From: Planctomycetota bacterium
Lineage (GTDB): Bacteria; Planctomycetota; OFTM77
Direction of reading: 5' to 3'
Assembly: GCA_029260795.1 (NCBI GenBank)
Contig: JAJDCO010000083.1
Location: 27,573-91,572, forward strand
DNA: 64,000 nt
Shown: positions 8,539-18,800 of the stretch, in pieces
How positions within the stretch are numbered: position 1 is the stretch's first letter
Layout of the letters: each line of letters opens with the position of its first letter
Translations under genes and position numbers: made by a program
Notes under the pieces: model-generated
The model's database searches: none
Told to the model about the DNA's origin: nothing
What the model saw: only the letters and a program-made list of their open reading frames with translations

Positions 8539-10266
8539 ATGAGAGCGTCCTCTCGAGGCCTCGCGCTCGGGAGGCTGCCCTTCTGGACCCTCGGCCTGGT
8601 AGGGCTGCTTCTTCTGGGACCGGTGGGGCGGGCGTCCGAAAAGGATGAGCCCGTTTCGGCGCGGCGAGGGATGGTCGTGGCCGAGCAGCCCATCGCGGCC
8701 CGCGTCGGGGCCGAGGTCCTGCGAGCGGGCGGCAGTGCGATCGATGCCGCGGTCGCAACCGCCTTCGCTCTCGCAGTCGTTCATCCGCAAGCTGGAAACA
8801 TCGGAGGCGGCGGGTTCGCGGTCGTTCGAATGCACGGTGGCGAGGTGGCGACTCTCGACTTTCGTGAGGCGGCTCCTGGTCGCGCGAGCCGGGACATGTA
8901 TCTCGATGAAAAAGGCGAAGTCGTACCCGACCTGAGCCGGTTCAGCCATCTGGCGGCCGGCGTGCCTGGTTCGGTCGCCGGACTGTGTGCGCTGCACGAG
9001 CGCTTCGGCACGTTGCCCCTCGACCGGTTGATGGCTCCGGCGATCGCACTCGCCGAGAAGGGCTTCGAGGTCGGGCCCTGGTTGGCGGGTGACTTGCGAA
9101 GTGCCCGTCGTCGCTTCGAGCGTTTCGAGTCCTCGAAGGCCGTGTTCTTCCGGAACGGAAAGCCGCTCGAGGAGGGTGATCGCCTCCTCCAACCGGATCT
9201 CGCCCGGACGCTCACCGACATCGCCGAGAAGGGGCCAGCGGGATTCTATACGGGCGAGGTCGCCGAGCGAATCGTCGCGGAGATGAAGCGCGGCGGTGGG
9301 TTGATCAGTCTGGACGATCTGAAGCGCTACACGGCGCGCTGGCGGGACCCGGTCGTGTTCGCCTATCGCGGTCGCACCGTCTACTCCATGCCGCCGCCCA
9401 GCTCGGGCGGCATCGCGCTCGCTCAGATCTTGGGCATGATGGAGTCGTTCGACCTGCGAGGAGCCGGGTTCGGTTCGGCCGCGTCGGTCCACCGCCTGGC
9501 GGAGGTCTTTCGGCGCGTCTACGCAGACCGGTCGGAGTATCTCGGGGACAGCGACTTCTTCCAGGTACCGGTCTCGCGGCTCACGAGCGCCGAGTACTTG
9601 GCCGCTCGCCAGGCCGGAATCTCACCTTGGAAGGCGTCGTCGTCCAAGAGCATCAAGCCGGGTGAGCCAGTGCCCGTGGAGAGCGACGACACGACGCACT
9701 TCAGCCTCGTCGACGCCGCAGGCAACGCGGTCTCGATCACGACCACCATCAACTACACGTTCGGGTCGCACATCGTCGTCTCGGGCGCCGGCTTCCTGCT
9801 CAACAACGAGATGGACGACTTCAGCGCCAAGCCGGGTGTCCCGAACCTCTACGGCCTCGTCGGCGGCGAGGCCAACGCGATCGCTCCACACAAACGAATG
9901 CTCAGCTCGATGACGCCGACGATCATCACCGAGGGAGATCGGTTGTCGATGGTCGTCGGAGCGCCCGGTGGCTCACGCATCATCACCGGTGTGGCTCAGG
10001 TCATCCTCAACGTGATCGACCACGAGATGAACGTGGCGGAAGCCGTGAATGCGCGGCGCTTTCACCACCAGTGGCTCCCCGACGAGCTACGCACCGAGCG
10101 CTTCGCACTCTCGCCAGACACGATGCGGTTGCTCCGCGGCATGGGGCACGATGTCGTCGTGCGCCGGGGAGGCATCGCACGCGTGCAAGCCATCGTGGTC
10201 GACGAAGAAGGCGTGCGGCACGGAGCCAGCGACCCCCGCGGCGGCGGTGCGGCGATCGGTTACTGA
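8539..10266 (+). CDS. ggt: Gamma-glutamyltransferase
   Basis: Secreted or periplasmic enzyme that cleaves gamma-glutamyl bonds such as in glutathione, or transfers the glutamyl group. The protein is 575 residues. It has a signal peptide (about 1-32), the large-subunit start GMVVAEQPIAARVGAEVLRA and the AGNIGGGGF block. The autocleavage site is DDTTHFSLVDAAGNAVS, in which the Thr before HFS becomes the catalytic N-terminus of the small subunit. The small-subunit motif GAPGGSRI is also present. All expected elements are intact. It starts 4 bases after the NIL-domain gene. Confidence 0.93.
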   Translation: MRASSRGLALGRLPFWTLGLVGLLLLGPVGRASEKDEPVSARRGMVVAEQPIAARVGAEVLRAGGSAIDAAVATAFALAVVHPQAGNIGGGGFAVVRMHGGEVATLDFREAAPGRASRDMYLDEKGEVVPDLSRFSHLAAGVPGSVAGLCALHERFGTLPLDRLMAPAIALAEKGFEVGPWLAGDLRSARRRFERFESSKAVFFRNGKPLEEGDRLLQPDLARTLTDIAEKGPAGFYTGEVAERIVAEMKRGGGLISLDDLKRYTARWRDPVVFAYRGRTVYSMPPPSSGGIALAQILGMMESFDLRGAGFGSAASVHRLAEVFRRVYADRSEYLGDSDFFQVPVSRLTSAEYLAARQAGISPWKASSSKSIKPGEPVPVESDDTTHFSLVDAAGNAVSITTTINYTFGSHIVVSGAGFLLNNEMDDFSAKPGVPNLYGLVGGEANAIAPHKRMLSSMTPTIITEGDRLSMVVGAPGGSRIITGVAQVILNVIDHEMNVAEAVNARRFHHQWLPDELRTERFALSPDTMRLLRGMGHDVVVRRGGIARVQAIVVDEEGVRHGASDPRGGGAAIGY

Positions 10267-10545
10267 GACTCGGGCCGAGCGAAGCTCGGAGTGCGTCCGC
10301 GCAGCGAAGCGGTCGCGAATGTGTCGAGCCGACCGACCTTCTCGCCCCCGCGAGGTGAATCGTGGAATCGACCGCCGCGCGAAGCTGACGCCGAAGCGAC
10401 AAGCGCGTGCGAACGGTCGCGAGCGTCAGCTTCGCTGCCCGGTCCGCGCATGAGCAGCTTCGTCAACCGCTGACGGGCAGCTTCGCGGACGCACTCCCAC
10501 TCCGGCTCCCACTCCGCGGACGCGCTCCGACTTTCGCACTCGCCC
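10267..10545. repeat. GC-rich intergenic repeat cluster
   Basis: Non-coding DNA between ggt and the leftward zinc-ribbon gene. A 14-bp sequence at 10288-10301 (GGAGTGCGTCCGCG) recurs exactly inverted at 10484-10497. The core GCGGACGC appears again at about 10516-10523, and CTCCCACTCCG is directly repeated at 10494-10504 and 10506-10516. Several GAAGC/GCTTC motifs are scattered between them. The pattern looks like degenerate intergenic repeat units rather than a gene. Confidence 0.55.
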
Positions 10546-10548
10546 ACG

Positions 10549-10580
10549 AAAAAACCCCGAGGTCCGGAGGGACCTCGGGG
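10549..10580 (-). terminator. Rho-independent terminator of the zinc-ribbon gene
   Basis: A perfect 11-bp stem (10555-10565 with 10570-10580) and a 4-base loop are followed, reading leftward, by six T (10554-10549). It lies about 45 bases past the stop of the gene 10625-11839 and is a classical intrinsic terminator. Confidence 0.9.
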
Positions 10581-10624
10581 CATGCGTTCGTCGGCCAGAA
10601 GACCGACGTCCCGCGGCTTTTCTC

Positions 10625-11839
10625 TTACTCGCCGTCGCCCTCGTTCTGGGCGGCCTCGGAGTTCCGCTTGTGGCGCTCGTCGACCAAGATCCAGAATCCA
10701 GGGTTCCGGGCGTTGGCGCAGTAGAAGGTCACCCACAGGTTGACGGCCTTCTGATTGTACGTCTCGATGCCACCCGGCACCTTGATCTTGTCCTCGGGAG
10801 CCGGCGGCTCGACGAACCAGCGCTCGTTGCCCTTTTGGAGGATGTCGTAGATCGCGTTGTCGAGATCGCGACCGACAATGCGATGCGCCTCCTTGCCCAT
10901 GTCCAGCCCGTTGAACGAGTTGATGAGAGCAGCCACCGCGTACTTCCCGTAGCTTTTCAGCTCGCTGACGGCTCCGAGCTGCTCACGTCCTCCGCTCGGG
11001 TCCTGCACGACGGACTGAAGGGATTCCATCTTCTCGATGACGTCGGCGGGCGTGTCCTTGAGATAGGGGACGGGCTTGATCTGAACGACGAAGTTCTCGT
11101 AGTCGGCGTCCTTGTGGAACAGCGGGTCCCATTCCTTGGGGACGTAGACGGGCGTGTCGTCCTTCTTGGTCGTCTTGCCCGCATCCGCAGCGTCTCCCTC
11201 TCCGCCTTCGGAGGAAGCACCTTCGCCACCCGCGCCGGCCTGGTCGGCCCCGGTCGCTTCGGTGCCGCCGCTCTCGGCCGACTTCGTCTCGTTCGGAATC
11301 GGCTCGTCGTCACTCATCATCATCATGACGACGACGACGATGGCGGCGATCACCACGACACCGATTCCGGCGAGCAGCGGCACGTTCGGCCCGGACGACT
11401 CGGCGCTGGCGGCGGCGGCTCGCCGTCCGCGACCACCCGACGCACTGCGTCGGGTTCGACCCGCGGTTTTCTCCTCGCCCTCTTCGCTGGCGGCCCCGCG
11501 CTTCGAGGCGCGAGTCTTGCCTTTGCCGGCAGCGGCCGCGGCGCCGCGGGTGCGCCGTCCGGCCCGACCCGGCTTCTCGGCGCTCGCGTCCTCGCCTTCG
11601 GCCGAAGCCTTGGCCCGCGACGATCGGCGAGCGGGCTTCTCAGCTTTCGGAGGTGTCGCCGAGCGACGAGCGCGTCCGGCTCCGGCCTTCTCGGCCGGCG
11701 GCGTGGGTGCGGCGGCGGCCTGGTCGAGCTCGATGATCGCGCCGCACTTGCTGCACTTCACCTTCTTGCCGCTGAAGTTGGCCGGCACCTTGAAGCGTGC
11801 GTTGCAATCTAGACACGAGATGACTTTGTGATCGGCCAT
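10625..11839 (-). CDS. MJ0042-type zinc-ribbon, single-pass membrane protein (copy A)
   Basis: A protein of 404 residues. An N-terminal zinc ribbon with two CxxC knuckles (CLDC and CSKC, residues 9-35) is followed by a long Ala/Lys/Arg-rich linker (about 40-150). A transmembrane helix with a striking Val/Met run (VVVIAAIVVVVMMMM, about 157-175) comes next, then an acidic linker and a folded C-terminal domain (about 230-400). That domain resembles the C-terminus of the neighbouring gene 11922-13220. The topology suggests a cytoplasmic ribbon and an extracytoplasmic helical domain. Function is unknown; such ribbon-TM proteins are frequent in Planctomycetes. The ATG at 11839 begins exactly at the ribbon. 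A strong terminator follows. Confidence 0.75.
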   Translation of the reverse strand: MADHKVISCLDCNARFKVPANFSGKKVKCSKCGAIIELDQAAAAPTPPAEKAGAGRARRSATPPKAEKPARRSSRAKASAEGEDASAEKPGRAGRRTRGAAAAAGKGKTRASKRGAASEEGEEKTAGRTRRSASGGRGRRAAAASAESSGPNVPLLAGIGVVVIAAIVVVVMMMMSDDEPIPNETKSAESGGTEATGADQAGAGGEGASSEGGEGDAADAGKTTKKDDTPVYVPKEWDPLFHKDADYENFVVQIKPVPYLKDTPADVIEKMESLQSVVQDPSGGREQLGAVSELKSYGKYAVAALINSFNGLDMGKEAHRIVGRDLDNAIYDILQKGNERWFVEPPAPEDKIKVPGGIETYNQKAVNLWVTFYCANARNPGFWILVDERHKRNSEAAQNEGDGE

Positions 11840-11921
11840 CGGGGTAATCTCTCCTCGCTGGTTGACGAGACCGGGGTGCCGTGTGGAGCCGTGGGGCAAG
11901 CCCGTCGGCCGCTCTTTCGAT

Positions 11922-13220
11922 TCAGCCGCCCACTTTCTTGTCAGCGTTGCGCTTTCGATGTTTCGGGATTCGAATCTCTTCCGGCTGCTCCGGCGGCACG
12001 AACTTGTCACCGTAAGTGCGCCACCAGCCGAACCACTTCTTCAACGCTCGAGTCTTGGTATCTTCCTCACTCTCTCCCGACGTCGCCAAACCCATCTGAG
12101 GGGCGAAGCCGAATCGCTTGCCCGTGAGGTCGCGCAACGTGATCACGAGCTGGTTCACGACCATCATGGCGTCGGGCGTATCCACGCCCTTTCGAGCGAT
12201 CGCGCTCAACAGATGGGGGATCGCAGGCTTTCCGATTCTTAGAAGCTCGTTGCGCGCGTCGACCGCTTCGGAGGTCTTGCTGAGATCCATGACGATCGCG
12301 ACGTTCGCCTCGATCTTTTCGGTGAGCTCCGGAGGCGTATCGGCCAGCGGCGGTACTTGAGCGATGTGATCGTTTCGGGAGGGGCGCCCGCTTTTCTGAT
12401 CCACGCCACCGCGCTCCCCGCTGCCCTCGTCGATGCCGCCTTCTGCACCACCCTCCTCACCAGACGTCGAGGCGATCGACGCTTCCGGCTCCTCGAAGAA
12501 GCTCCCCGAGCGATGAAGCTCGGCGACCTTCCAACCGAAGCCCGCCGACTTGACGAGCACGAACCGGAGCTCGGCCGACTTCTTCGGCCCTTCGGTCGAG
12601 ACCGTCATCTCGACGTCGTTGCCCGGGAGGTCGACCGGGCCCTTCACCTTGGGTGCCGAGAGTCGGGTCGCACCGCGAAGCTCGTCGGAGAGCAAGAGGT
12701 CGAAGAGTTGGCGCTCGTAGTCGGTCCGGGCCGGTCCGTCGAGCGTGCCGTAGAGCTGGTCTCCGAGGATGGCGCGCGCGGGCTCGAACTGCGCAGAGAA
12801 ACGATGATGGCTGATGGACTCCATCACCCGAGGCTGGTCGAAGTTCTCGACGGCTTTCAGGAAGGCGCGCACGCTCGCGTCGGGTCCGAGCTCGGTCCCG
12901 GAATCGGCGCCCGCGTTGGTCTTCGTCTCCAACGAGGTACTGCCCTGAGTCGACGAGGCCACCGATCCCGATGCGTTCGGACCCGTCTTCCTGTCGTCGT
13001 CTCCACGCGAGAGGATGAAGGCGACGATCGCGATGCCGATCACGCCGACACCGATCAGGATGATCGGAAGCTGATTGGCGGCCTTTTTTTGCTGCGCGTG
13101 CTGTGTCGGTCGCATGACCCGAATCGTGCGCCCGCATTTCTTGCAAGGCAGGCGCTTGCCGACCATTTCGGCCGACACCTTGTAGGCGGTCATGCAGCCA
13201 GGGCACTCGACTTGAAACAT
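11922..13220 (-). CDS. MJ0042-type zinc-ribbon, single-pass membrane protein (copy B)
   Basis: A protein of 432 residues with the same plan as its downstream neighbour. The zinc ribbon CPGCMTAYKV then CKKCGRTI (residues 6-33) is followed by a transmembrane helix (LPIILIGVGVIGIAIVAFIL, about 51-70). An extracytoplasmic region contains a central domain (about 110-260) and a HEAT-like helical C-terminus (ARNELLRIGKPAIPHLLSAI, then WFGWWRTYGDKF). The copies face the same way, about 80 bases apart, and probably arose by tandem duplication. A role is not known. The ATG at 13220 gives the ribbon at the very N-terminus. Confidence 0.75.
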   Translation of the reverse strand: MFQVECPGCMTAYKVSAEMVGKRLPCKKCGRTIRVMRPTQHAQQKKAANQLPIILIGVGVIGIAIVAFILSRGDDDRKTGPNASGSVASSTQGSTSLETKTNAGADSGTELGPDASVRAFLKAVENFDQPRVMESISHHRFSAQFEPARAILGDQLYGTLDGPARTDYERQLFDLLLSDELRGATRLSAPKVKGPVDLPGNDVEMTVSTEGPKKSAELRFVLVKSAGFGWKVAELHRSGSFFEEPEASIASTSGEEGGAEGGIDEGSGERGGVDQKSGRPSRNDHIAQVPPLADTPPELTEKIEANVAIVMDLSKTSEAVDARNELLRIGKPAIPHLLSAIARKGVDTPDAMMVVNQLVITLRDLTGKRFGFAPQMGLATSGESEEDTKTRALKKWFGWWRTYGDKFVPPEQPEEIRIPKHRKRNADKKVGG

Positions 13221-13316
13221 GGAGATGTTCTCCGGGCTTGGGAGCGGAGTCCGCCAGGCAGGCGATCCGACCGCGGTGGGCCTCGTTTGGCAGGATCCTC
13301 AGAGCGTGCAAGGACT

Positions 13317-13344
13317 AGCGTACGTTTCGCCTCTTGCGTGTCAA
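13317..13344 (-). promoter_or_regulatory. Possible promoter for the zinc-ribbon pair
   Basis: Read leftward there is a perfect TTGACA (13344-13339), then after 16 bases a weak TACGCT (13322-13317). It lies about 100 bases upstream of the gene start at 13220, in the 276-base gap shared with uvrB. Confidence 0.4.
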
Positions 13345-13496
13345 GGTCGGAAACGCCCTGAGGCACCGGCGCCACGCGCCGATGCGGCGATCTCGACCGT
13401 CGAGTCCGGCTCAGAAGGACGACCCTCGGCGGCAGTTCGCGGATCGCATAGACTGAACGCGTGTGGAGGTCGGTGGTTGTCGAGAGGAATGCAGGG

Positions 13497-15491
13497 ATGC
13501 CCTTCGAGATCGTGAGCGAGTTCGTTCCGCAGGGGGACCAGCCTGCCGCCATCGAGTTCCTCGGCGAGGGCCTCGCGACCGGCAATCGTCATCAGACGCT
13601 GCTCGGCGTGACCGGGAGCGGAAAGACGTTCACGATGGCGCACCTGGTCCAGACCTCCCAGAGGCCGACTATCGTCATCGCACCCAACAAGATCCTCGCA
13701 GCGCAGCTCTACCAGGAGTTCCGCGACCTGTTCCCGAACAACGCGATCGAGTACTTCGTCTCGTACTACGACTACTACCAGCCCGAGGCCTACGTCCCAA
13801 CGAGCGACACCTACATCGAGAAGGACGCGCGCATCAACGAGAAGATCGATCGGATGCGCAACTCGGCGACGCGCTCTCTCTTCGAGCGGCGGGACGTCTT
13901 GATCGTGGCGAGCGTCTCTTGCATTTACGGCCTCGGCTCTCCGCAGTTCTATGGCGAGCTCAGCGTCCCGCTCGCCGTCGGCAAGCAGGTCGACCGTGAC
14001 GACGTCTTGCGCGATCTCACGTTCATCCAGTACCAACGGAACAATCTCGATCTCCAGCCCGGGACCTTTCGCGCCCGCGGCGACGTGGTCGAGGTCTTTC
14101 CGATCTACGAGGAGAGCCGCCTCGTCCGCATCGAGTTCTTCGGCGACGAGATCGAAGCGATCTCGCTCGTCGACCCGCTCACGGGCGAGGTACTGGGCGA
14201 CGTCCAAGAGGTCACGATTTATCCGCGCAGCCATTACGTGACGCCGAAGGAGAGCCTCGATCAAGCGTGCGAGACCATCGCCGCCGAGCTCGAAGAGCAG
14301 CTCGTGACGCTGCGACGACATGGACAGCTGCTCGAAGCACAACGGCTCGAGCAACGGACCAACTTCGATCTCGAGATGATCCGCGAGATGGGCTTTTGCT
14401 CCGGCATCGAGAACTACTCGCGCCACCTCGATGGACGACCCGCCGGCGCCGCCCCGGCCACGCTGCTGAACTACTTCCCCGAGGACTATCTCATCCTCAT
14501 CGACGAGTCGCACGTCACGATGTCGCAGCTCCGGGCGATGTACAAAGGCGACCAGTCTCGCAAGCGCACCTTGGTCGACTACGGCTTTCGCCTCCCGTCG
14601 GCGCTCGACAACCGGCCGCTCTCGTTTCCCGAGTTCGAGAAGCTCGTCAATCAGATCATCTTCGTCTCGGCCACGCCGTCCAGCTATGAGCTCGAGCACA
14701 GCGTCGATCGAATCGCCGAGCAGGTCGTTCGCCCGACGGGCCTCATCGATCCCGAGATCGAGGTGCGAGCGGCGAGTGGTCAAGTCGACGATCTCTTGGG
14801 CGTGATCCGGGAGCGAGTGGCCGACGGCGACCGCGTGCTCGTCACGACGCTCACCAAGCGCATGGCCGAGGAGCTCACCGACTACTACCGGGACCTCGGC
14901 GTGCGAGTGAAGTACATGCACTCCGACATCGACGCGATGGAGCGAAGCCAGATCGTCCGCGACCTCCGCCTCGGGACCTACGACGTGCTGGTCGGTATCA
15001 ACCTTCTTCGCGAAGGCCTCGACTTGCCGGAGGTCTCCTTGGTCGCCATCCTCGATGCCGACAAGGAGGGCTTCCTCCGATCGAAGACCTCGCTGATCCA
15101 AACCTGCGGGCGAGCGGCCCGGAATCTCCGCGGAAAGGTCATCATGTATGCCGACCGCGTCACCGACTCCATGCGAGCGGCTCTCGACGAGACCGAGCGG
15201 CGACGCCTGCTCCAGACGGAGTACAACGTCACCCACGGCATCACGCCTGAAACGGTGCGCAAGACGATCCACGAGATGTTGTCGTCGATCTACGAAAAGG
15301 ACTACGCCGTGCTCCCGGGGGCCGACGAGGTGGCGGCCGAGCCGCTGCCCGCTCCCGACGAGATTCCCGCCAAGATCGAGTCGCTCCGCCTCGAGATGAA
15401 AGGCGCGGCCGACGAGCTCGACTACGAGCGAGCCGCCACGCTGCGTGACGAGATCTTTCGCCTCGAGAAGCTCGAGCTGGAGGTCCGGTGA
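13497..15491 (+). CDS. uvrB: Excinuclease ABC subunit B
   Basis: Damage-verifying helicase-like subunit of nucleotide excision repair, working with UvrA and UvrC in the cytoplasm. The protein is 664 residues, the normal length. Walker A is GVTGSGKT (37-44), and the DNA-clamping beta-hairpin lies around YYDYYQPEAYVP (about 92). The DEAD-like DESH box is present (LIDESH), as are helicase motifs ending in CGRAARN. The C-terminal UVR domain that contacts UvrC is complete (residues 626-664). The ATG at 13497 gives the conserved MPFEIVSEF start; a GTG at 13461 is a longer alternative. uvrC lies about 8 kb further on. Confidence 0.96.
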   Translation: MPFEIVSEFVPQGDQPAAIEFLGEGLATGNRHQTLLGVTGSGKTFTMAHLVQTSQRPTIVIAPNKILAAQLYQEFRDLFPNNAIEYFVSYYDYYQPEAYVPTSDTYIEKDARINEKIDRMRNSATRSLFERRDVLIVASVSCIYGLGSPQFYGELSVPLAVGKQVDRDDVLRDLTFIQYQRNNLDLQPGTFRARGDVVEVFPIYEESRLVRIEFFGDEIEAISLVDPLTGEVLGDVQEVTIYPRSHYVTPKESLDQACETIAAELEEQLVTLRRHGQLLEAQRLEQRTNFDLEMIREMGFCSGIENYSRHLDGRPAGAAPATLLNYFPEDYLILIDESHVTMSQLRAMYKGDQSRKRTLVDYGFRLPSALDNRPLSFPEFEKLVNQIIFVSATPSSYELEHSVDRIAEQVVRPTGLIDPEIEVRAASGQVDDLLGVIRERVADGDRVLVTTLTKRMAEELTDYYRDLGVRVKYMHSDIDAMERSQIVRDLRLGTYDVLVGINLLREGLDLPEVSLVAILDADKEGFLRSKTSLIQTCGRAARNLRGKVIMYADRVTDSMRAALDETERRRLLQTEYNVTHGITPETVRKTIHEMLSSIYEKDYAVLPGADEVAAEPLPAPDEIPAKIESLRLEMKGAADELDYERAATLRDEIFRLEKLELEVR

Positions 15492-15894
15492 GGCCGAGCT
15501 CGGAGGAAGTTCCCATTGCCCCGATCGGTCGAGGGCTCGATGGCGCTTTGGCATCTGAAAACGCTTCGGCCACGCGCTCGCTCGAGACGCGAGTGGCGTC
15601 CTCGATCGGGTTTCGTCGTTGCAGCCTTCAGGCGTTCCTTCGAGGAACGGGCCAACCGGAGCACCCTCACCGAGGTTGCGAACGGGACTCTCCTGACAAG
15701 CAAAGACCGGCAAGTAACTTACACGCCTTGATTCACGGTCGAGGTGCGCCGTAGAATCCGCGGGAGGAGACACGCCGCGCTCGAAGCGCCACCCCGCGTT
15801 CAAATCAGGAACTCAGGCCGTTCGGGAGCGGTGCCTCGACCGCCACGGACGCTCTTCTCGGCCAGCATCTCGACACCCTCGCCAAGGGACACTC
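15492..15894. other. 403-base intergenic region before the kinase operon
   Basis: No gene is supported. A likely rightward promoter lies at 15728-15757 and a ribosome site AGGGA just before 15895. The rest is unremarkable. Confidence 0.55.
15728..15757 (+). promoter_or_regulatory. Promoter for the kinase-lipoprotein-sheath operon
   Basis: TTGATT (15728-15733) and TAGAAT (15752-15757) are separated by 18 bases, about 140 bases upstream of the GTG start of the kinase gene. No other candidate as good was seen in the gap. Confidence 0.5.
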
Positions 15895-18800
15895 GTGTCT
15901 GCGAACGACGCCGATTCCAATCCCAGCTCGCCGTCGGGAGACGGAGTCCTCGTCTGCCAGCAATGCCAGACGAGCCTGGATGCCGGCCAGGCCTACTGCC
16001 CGTCGTGTGGCACACCCTCGGGAGCGATCGGCTGGACACCCGGAGGACTGGACCTCGCCGTCGGGGATCGGGTCAACGGACGGTTCGAGCTCGTCGAGCT
16101 GCTCGGCCGTGGTGGGTTCGGCTCGGTCTTCAAGGTCGTCGACCTGAACCACCAGGTCGTGAAGGCCCTCAAGATCCCCCATGCGAACCTGGCCCAAGAT
16201 CCCGAGTTTCGACAGCGCTTCGATCGCGAGATTCGAATCCTGCTTCGACTCAATCATCAGAACATCGTGCCGATTCGCGACACCGGCATCACGCCGACCG
16301 GGTTGCCGTTCTACACCATGGACTTCTGCGGCGGGCGGACGCTGCGCCACGTCATTCGCACCGACGGGCCGATTGCCGTTCCGCGGTTTCTCAAGATCGC
16401 TGGCGACATCCTCGCCGCTCTCCACTCCGCTCACGTGCAAGGTGTCCTGCATCGCGATCTCAAGCCGGTCAACATCATCTTGATCGAGGAGGGCGGGCGC
16501 GAGCGCGCCCGCGTGCTGGACTTCGGCATCGGCAAGATCCTGGATCGCGATGATCCGGATCAGACTTTCGTCACTCAGCGATCGGGGCTGATGGGCACAC
16601 CGGCCTACATGCCGCCCGAGCAGATCGAAGGCGAAACGCTCGACGCTCGCTCCGACGTCTACTCGGCCGGAGCAACCTTCTACGAGACGCTCGCCGGTCG
16701 ACCGCTCTTCGTCGGACGGTCGATGATCAAGATCCTCGATCAAGCCCGCAACGACCGACCGACACCCCTGAGTGAGGTGCGCCCCGGAGAGATTCCCGAG
16801 TGGCTCGATGCGGCCGTCCTGCGTTCGCTCGAGAAGTCGGCATCGGATCGCTTCTCGACGGCGGACGACTTCCGAAGGGCTCTCGAGGAAGCTCGGCCCG
16901 ACCTCCCGACTCAGCCCCTCTTCGACCCGACACAGCTTCCGCCTCAGGACGATACGGTGGTGGCGTACTTCGGCGACGAGGTCGAAGATCCGACTCTCGC
17001 GACCGTGTCTCGGACTCCGCGAACCCGAAGGTGGTGGCCGCTGGCCCTCTTGATCTTGGTCAGTGTCAGCATCGCGCTGTACTACTTCCTCATCTATCTC
17101 CCCGGCTCCACCCCGCCGCGAATCACTCCGCCCATTACTCTGGCGTTGGAATCGAACGATCTGCCGTCGGTCGTCGAGAGTCGCGACCCGATCGTGGCCT
17201 CCGTTACGGGCCCACCGGGCCAGCGCCTGGCCGGAAGTGTGACGTGGCAGCCTCGAGGCGACGCGGAGCGGGAGCTGGAGTGGCCCGACATCCTCCTCTC
17301 GGAGCGCAAGACCGCCATCACACTCGCCGGCCTGCTGGGCGACGTTCCGGAGCCGGAGGGCGTCTGCCGCTTCCGTTTGGGCGAAGGCGCGACGGTGTTG
17401 CAGGGGCAGGTCACGATCGACGTCGAGGCCCCGCGCTTGAGAGTCGACGGCCGCCTGGTCGATGGGAATGCGACGACCGAATGGCCTTCGACGACGCGGG
17501 CCTTCGAGCTCGAGATCGAAGACGCCGCTTTGACGGGCGTGTCGGTCCAGGAAGACGAGCAGTCGGTCCGAGAGCTCGAGGTCGCCGAGGGCGTCTTCCA
17601 ACGCTCCCTGCAGCGAGGCGGCCCCTCCGACGACGAGGCGATCGTCGTCTCGGAGTCGGCTCGTTCCGTTACGATTTGGGCGCGCGATGCCCTCGGGCGG
17701 GAGAGCCGCTACACCTTCGTCGAGCCGGCGGCGCCACCGCGCGACCCGATCGTCGTGACGCGCTCGAGTGTTGCCAGTGAGGATCTTCCGGTCTTCATCG
17801 CCGATGCCGATCATGTGCTGGCTCGCGTTTCAGGTGACGCGGAACGCGATCTCATGGCGGTGCGTTGGCTCGGTCCCGATGAGACGACGCACGAGCAGGC
17901 GCTCGCCGTCACGGCCGGTGAAAGCCTGTCGCTCGCGACCCTCGTCGGAGAGGCCCCCGCGTCGGGCAAGTACCGGATCGAGCTGTCCCACGATCGACTG
18001 GCTGCCCAGGATCCCTTTTGGATCGTGCTCGACACCGCTGGTCCTCGCGCTTGGATCGGAGAGCGTGAGCTGACGGAAGCGAGAGCCTCGTTCACTTGTG
18101 GGCAAGAGGTTCGTCTGCGATTCACCGACGATGACGAGATCGCCAGCGTGCAGATCGACGGAGAAGAGCGTCTGGCCACCGATGGTGAGCTGCGCTTGGC
18201 ACCCCCAGGGAGTGCTCCCTTCGAGATCGAGCTTCGATTGGTCGACCGAGCCGGAAACAAAAGTCGCTTCGCGATGGAGGTCCAGCCCGACCTCGCTCCG
18301 CCGACGGCAGGTTGGACGGACGGACCGGGAACCCTCGTCCGCATCGGGGGGGCCTGGTTCTGGCAGGGCGAGATCGAGCTCTCCGATCAGAGTGGCATCG
18401 ACCTGGAGAGCTTGGTGTTGGAGCCGGCCGAAGCGAGCCGGGAAGAGATCTCTGATACCGGCAAGGCACGCTACCGGATCCGCGTGCCTTGGCCGTCGGC
18501 GGGCCAGCTCTTGAATGTCTCGCTCTCGGTGGCGGACGTGCATGGGGCACGGATGGCGGATCCGTCTCGACGATCTTGGGAGGTCGTGTTCACGGACGAG
18601 CGGGCCGGATACTGTGAGTTTCGGGCTGAGCCCGGAACCTCTGGGCGACGTGGCTTCTTCGTGGAGCAGGCGTCGGGTACGACGGCATGGTGGCTTCCGA
18701 AGGGGCTCACGCGGGTGGCCGAGGAGGAGCGCCCGGTGTTCCGAAGCGCGCGGGACGCGGTCGACATGGTCTTCGTGCCCGGACTCCGAGACGGCTCGGT

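Noticed and set aside
13461..13496. Longer uvrB N-terminus from GTG
   Set aside because: The conserved family start is the ATG at 13497.
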